Positions 61,080 through 64,000 of a DNA stretch of 64,000 bases are shown here, one piece after another. Made by a program: the position numbers and the translations under genes. The notes beneath the pieces were generated by a model. It saw only the letters and a program-made list of their open reading frames with translations, was not told where the DNA came from and did not search any database. The DNA lies in contig NZ_SBLB01000002.1 of assembly GCF_004138325.1 (NCBI RefSeq), positions 62,001-126,000 of the forward strand, given 5' to 3'. Position 1 is the first letter of the stretch, and the number at the start of each line of letters is the position of its first letter. The DNA is from Spirosoma sordidisoli. GTDB lineage: Bacteria; Bacteroidota; Bacteroidia; Cytophagales; Spirosomataceae.

Positions 61080-62249
61080 TCAATAGGAAAAACGGTCTTT
61101 CAGATTATTGATCGGTTTTTCGATCAAATACCACGAAACGGTAGCCAGCGCAACTGTCAGCAACAGGAAAAACGAAAACTGAAACACGTAGGTGCTATCC
61201 AGAACAGGGGCCATGTCTGTAAGCCGGCGCCAGGCCCGGAGCGAAAAATGGGTGGGCTGGGTATGATATACGTTGAAAACAAAGTTGTGGAAGAGATACA
61301 GGCCATAGCTGATCCGGCCGAGGTACTGACTTACGGGATTTTCGAGCAGCCATTTCATAATGGGGTTGGTAAAGCCCATCACCGCCCGCCCAATCAGGAA
61401 AAAACCAACCAGCGAGGCCGCCAGCCGCTCCCAGACGTCGGACATGATGTTGTGGTGACCGGTCCAGCCGCGCGGATCCGGAATGGCGGGGAGGAGCTTG
61501 GTCGCTACCAGCACGATGATGAACAACCCGACGCTGGCCCAGACCCAGCCCGACGACCGGAAAACCTGGTTGAAACGCTCGCGCTGGTAGAGCCACCAGA
61601 ACGCCATAATAGCGCCCAGTCCAAACGAATCCAGGCAGGCAGGCATGGTCACATACCCGATGAACCACGGCATACGGGCGCGGAAGATGACGTACCGCAG
61701 GCATACCGCCCCGATAATCATCAGCGCAGCCGTTAGCGGCACCCACCGGCGGGGCACGACGAACAGCAGCAGCGGAAAAAACAGATAAACCTGCTCTTCA
61801 ACGGCCAGCGACCACAGGTGATCGACGGTGCCCATCCAGGTCGAGAAGTAGGCCATATACAGGTTGGTCGCGTAGAGGGCCAGCCAGGCGAAGGTACGCC
61901 GGACGGGGGGCTCGTTGACCAGATACAGCACGAACAGGGTGAGGTAATAGACCGGAAAAATGCGCAGCGTCCGGCGGATGTAGAAGACTTTCATGTACTT
62001 GGAAAATCCTCGTCCGGGCTGATGACTCAGCTTGTCTTTGCTGGAGAGCAGAATCCGCGTGATTAGAAAACCGCTCAGCACGAAGAAGATTGTGACGCCC
62101 AGCGCACCCAGCGGTAGCTCAACCCGGCCTGCCATCCAGTGATCGAACAGAACCAGCGCCACGGCGATAAACCGGACTCCATCCAGCTGGAGCAGATGAG
62201 TCAGAGTCGGGCGGGTAGCGGATGGGGTCAGGGTTTGATTGGACTGCAT
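61080..62249 (-). CDS. Acyltransferase 3 family membrane protein (OafA/YrhL type)
   Basis: This 389-residue inner-membrane protein has about ten helices. It starts with the typical LLQLDGVRFIAVALVLFDHW (a catalytic-type His in the first helix region) and TIFFVLSGFLITRILL at about 53-68, then KVFYIRRTLRIFPVYYLTLF, and YMAYFSTWMGTVDHLWSLAVEEQ-like (DHLWSLAVEEQVYLFFPLLL), the second hallmark of the family. It would move an acyl group, often acetyl, from the cytoplasmic side to a periplasmic glycan. Together with the AlgX-like SGNH protein it could acylate the galactofuranose-containing glycan of this cluster. The membrane protein gene ends 16 bases upstream, so the two are probably co-transcribed. 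Confidence 0.93.
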   Translation of the reverse strand: MQSNQTLTPSATRPTLTHLLQLDGVRFIAVALVLFDHWMAGRVELPLGALGVTIFFVLSGFLITRILLSSKDKLSHQPGRGFSKYMKVFYIRRTLRIFPVYYLTLFVLYLVNEPPVRRTFAWLALYATNLYMAYFSTWMGTVDHLWSLAVEEQVYLFFPLLLFVVPRRWVPLTAALMIIGAVCLRYVIFRARMPWFIGYVTMPACLDSFGLGAIMAFWWLYQRERFNQVFRSSGWVWASVGLFIIVLVATKLLPAIPDPRGWTGHHNIMSDVWERLAASLVGFFLIGRAVMGFTNPIMKWLLENPVSQYLGRISYGLYLFHNFVFNVYHTQPTHFSLRAWRRLTDMAPVLDSTYVFQFSFFLLLTVALATVSWYLIEKPINNLKDRFSY

Positions 62250-62265
62250 ACAGTGATGATTGAAT

Positions 62266-64000
62266 CTACCAGTTTTTTTCGGTTGTATCGGCGGGTTGTC
62301 CCGCCGACGTAACGGTCTGGCCAGTGTTGATGAGATAAGGTGTTGCCGGGCCGTCCGGAACGACCAGCACGCTTAGCTGATACGTGCCGGCAGCCAGTTC
62401 GGCCATCAACACGTCGGCCCGGAAGCCGGTGGTAAACTGCCGGTCCGGCAGCAGACGGGCCCCGCCTGCCGACCGTTTGTTCTGCCAGACAGGAAACAGA
62501 TACCGCCGTTGACCGGACCGGGCCAGCACATAAGCACCCGCATCGCGCAGGCCCTGGGGGGGCAGCTCTGTTTCCTGGATCGTGAACCCGGCCGGACTGG
62601 GTTGAACCGTCATCTTCAGATTACCCGGCCGACCGGCGCTGAACAGAACAGGCAGGGCGGTGTCGTAAAAAGCAGGAGCGGGGTCGGTATAGCGGGCCGT
62701 TACGGCATCGAGTTGAGCAACGGGCCGACGGGTCGTATAGTGCCAGTTGAACTGGTTGGTCGTGAGCCAGTGCCGCCACCAGATCGTTTCGTCGAGGAAC
62801 GAAAAATACGACAGCCAGGCCAGGGCCAGACCGCCAGCTCCGCCAACCAGACCGGCCCACTGACCCAGCCGACCGGGCAGGGTGGCCACGACATAGCTGT
62901 ACAGTAGGGCCAGCAGGGTAAGCGAGTAAATCTTGTAGCGGCTGGTGATGAGCAGATCGGCACCGAAGCCAGTCCGGGCGTAGGCCACTATAGCCGCCGT
63001 GCCCAGCAGAAAGGCCGCGCTGCCCCAGAAAAACAACGCAATGGCCGGCATCGTGGCCAGGCCGCCCGCCCGATTGGGGTGTCTGACCTGCTGCCATACG
63101 CGGCTAAGGCTGCGCTGGTTCATAACCAGGCCCATGCCTACTATACCCAGGGTCAGTACGACCGTAAGCCCGCCCAGAGCCGTGCTGTTGGTTAGCGGCC
63201 GGCCCATAGGCAAAGCCTCCCCGGCAGCACCGATTACGGCAAACCAGCCCTTCAGCAGATCGGTAACGCCCGGTCGGATGGCATGCGCCCCGCCTGGTTT
63301 CTCGAAGCCAACGAAGTACAGGCCTATGACCAGCAGTGCACACAGGGTCCAGCCCAGCAAGGGGCGATAGGATGTCCGGCTGGCACCCGCCCGCACTTCG
63401 GCGCTGCGGAGCAGGAGTAGCGCAAACCCAATAGGCCAGACGAGCAGGCCATTGCCGCTCGTAAGCGTCGCCAGTACGGCGGCTCCAACAGCCAGCCCCC
63501 ACCGGTCTGTGTAGGCCAGCCAGTAGAAAGCGGCCAGCACCCACAGAACAACCGAGAAATTCTGGAGAGCGGCCATGCCCCAGTACATATTTTCCCACTG
63601 CGACAGGTTGAAGAGCACCAGTGCCACCGGAACGGCGTAGAGGCCGGTATTCCGGCTGGCGGCTCCGGCGCTTCGACCCAGAACGGCGTAAAAGACGGCC
63701 AGCAAGCCAACCAGACTCAGGTTGCCAATGGCCATCAGGTGCACGTAGTTGAGCTTGCCGGTCAGCCAGTAGTCGAGCAGAGTAATCAGTCGGTCATAAA
63801 CAATCCGGTGTTCGTTATGCTGCCTGAAGAGCTGATAAAGCTTACCGGAGAGGGTCGTTTCCTGATCGGTATTGAACAGAAAAGCCCGCAGCGCGTGGTC
63901 GTCCCACTTGGGTATGTTGATGGCATACTGCTGCCACACCCAGCCAAAAACCAGCAGCGGCACGGCCAGTAGTACCCAGCCCAGCGCGGCCTGTCCTCCG
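62266..64000 (-). CDS. Large polytopic membrane protein, 5' end outside the window
   Basis: The open frame continues through the right edge, so the N-terminus is missing; the GTG at 63963 lies within a membrane segment (AALGWVLLAVPLLVFGWVWQ) and is not the start. About 578 residues are visible with some ten hydrophobic helices, then a soluble C-terminal domain of about 170 residues with beta strands (LFSAGRPGNLKMTVQPSPAG, GTYQLSVLVVPDGPATPYLI). After the first helix comes INIPKWDDHALRAF; an acidic pair in this first periplasmic loop is typical of GT-C membrane glycosyltransferases. The family cannot be named. Its neighbours suggest a role in surface-glycan assembly. Confidence 0.75.
   Translation of the reverse strand, partial: GGQAALGWVLLAVPLLVFGWVWQQYAINIPKWDDHALRAFLFNTDQETTLSGKLYQLFRQHNEHRIVYDRLITLLDYWLTGKLNYVHLMAIGNLSLVGLLAVFYAVLGRSAGAASRNTGLYAVPVALVLFNLSQWENMYWGMAALQNFSVVLWVLAAFYWLAYTDRWGLAVGAAVLATLTSGNGLLVWPIGFALLLLRSAEVRAGASRTSYRPLLGWTLCALLVIGLYFVGFEKPGGAHAIRPGVTDLLKGWFAVIGAAGEALPMGRPLTNSTALGGLTVVLTLGIVGMGLVMNQRSLSRVWQQVRHPNRAGGLATMPAIALFFWGSAAFLLGTAAIVAYARTGFGADLLITSRYKIYSLTLLALLYSYVVATLPGRLGQWAGLVGGAGGLALAWLSYFSFLDETIWWRHWLTTNQFNWHYTTRRPVAQLDAVTARYTDPAPAFYDTALPVLFSAGRPGNLKMTVQPSPAGFTIQETELPPQGLRDAGAYVLARSGQRRYLFPVWQNKRSAGGARLLPDRQFTTGFRADVLMAELAAGTYQLSVLVVPDGPATPYLINTGQTVTSAGQPADTTEKNW

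Overview
The window reads as chromosomal DNA of a GC-rich Bacteroidota, most likely a member of the Cytophagales close to Spirosoma, Larkinella or Rudanella. The grounds are SusC/SusD pairs, FecI/FecR-type sigma/anti-sigma control, a type IX secretion (T9SS) style C-terminal domain, many SPII lipoproteins starting CKK, TAnnTTTG-like promoter elements, and few Shine-Dalgarno sequences. The genus is inference; the phylum is well supported. About 44 protein genes are supported. No tRNA, rRNA, CRISPR array or intact insertion sequence was seen.

Layout. (1) 1-400: the 3' end of argC. (2) 406-15475, all minus strand: a polysaccharide utilisation locus controlled by an ECF sigma factor and FecR. It holds SusC with an STN domain, SusD and a LamG lipoprotein, followed by a complete ABC sugar importer (binding protein, two permeases, ATPase) with a GH130 enzyme and a putative alpha/alpha-barrel lipoprotein between the permease and ATPase genes. 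Joining an outer-membrane SusCD pump to an inner-membrane ABC importer gives a continuous oligosaccharide route into the cytoplasm. (3) 15663-16427: two small lipoproteins. (4) 16960-20760: a 1266-residue secreted GH10 xylanase with two CBM3-like modules and a T9SS-type tail, preceded by two near-identical LacI-type operators. (5) 20897-24200: beta-barrel and small envelope proteins. (6) 24268-30432, minus: a glycerate module (LctP-type permease, 2-hydroxyacid dehydrogenase, glycerate kinase) headed by a Tat-exported putative glycoside hydrolase. (7) 30433-31713: a 1.28 kb AT-rich gap, followed by a small DNA-binding-like protein. (8) 32293-52050: a second carbohydrate locus. GH95 and a DUF4861 protein lie on the minus strand. 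Two LacI regulators come next. A long plus-strand operon follows: SusC, SusD, a large unassigned secreted protein, a sodium symporter, GH2 and an FAD oxidoreductase. (9) 52322-54351: small genes and a secreted sugar isomerase-like protein. (10) 54374-64000, minus: an envelope-glycan cluster with a SGNH/AlgX-like protein, a two-domain unknown protein, a eukaryotic-type UDP-galactopyranose mutase, a GT2 enzyme, an acyltransferase and a large membrane protein that runs off the window.

How the genes work together. The window is mainly plant-type glycan harvesting: xylan by GH10; beta-linked oligosaccharides by SusCD, ABC importer and GH130; fucosylated or galactosylated side chains by GH95 and GH2. 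Control is by three regulators visible in the sequence (FecI/FecR and two LacI proteins). The last 10 kb probably builds and acylates a galactofuranose-containing surface glycan. Non-coding structure that stands out: a perfect 25-bp inverted repeat inside the FAD oxidoreductase reading frame, a twin operator between lacI and susC, and a family of TGAGYGATTGAG hairpins found only in gaps of carbohydrate operons.
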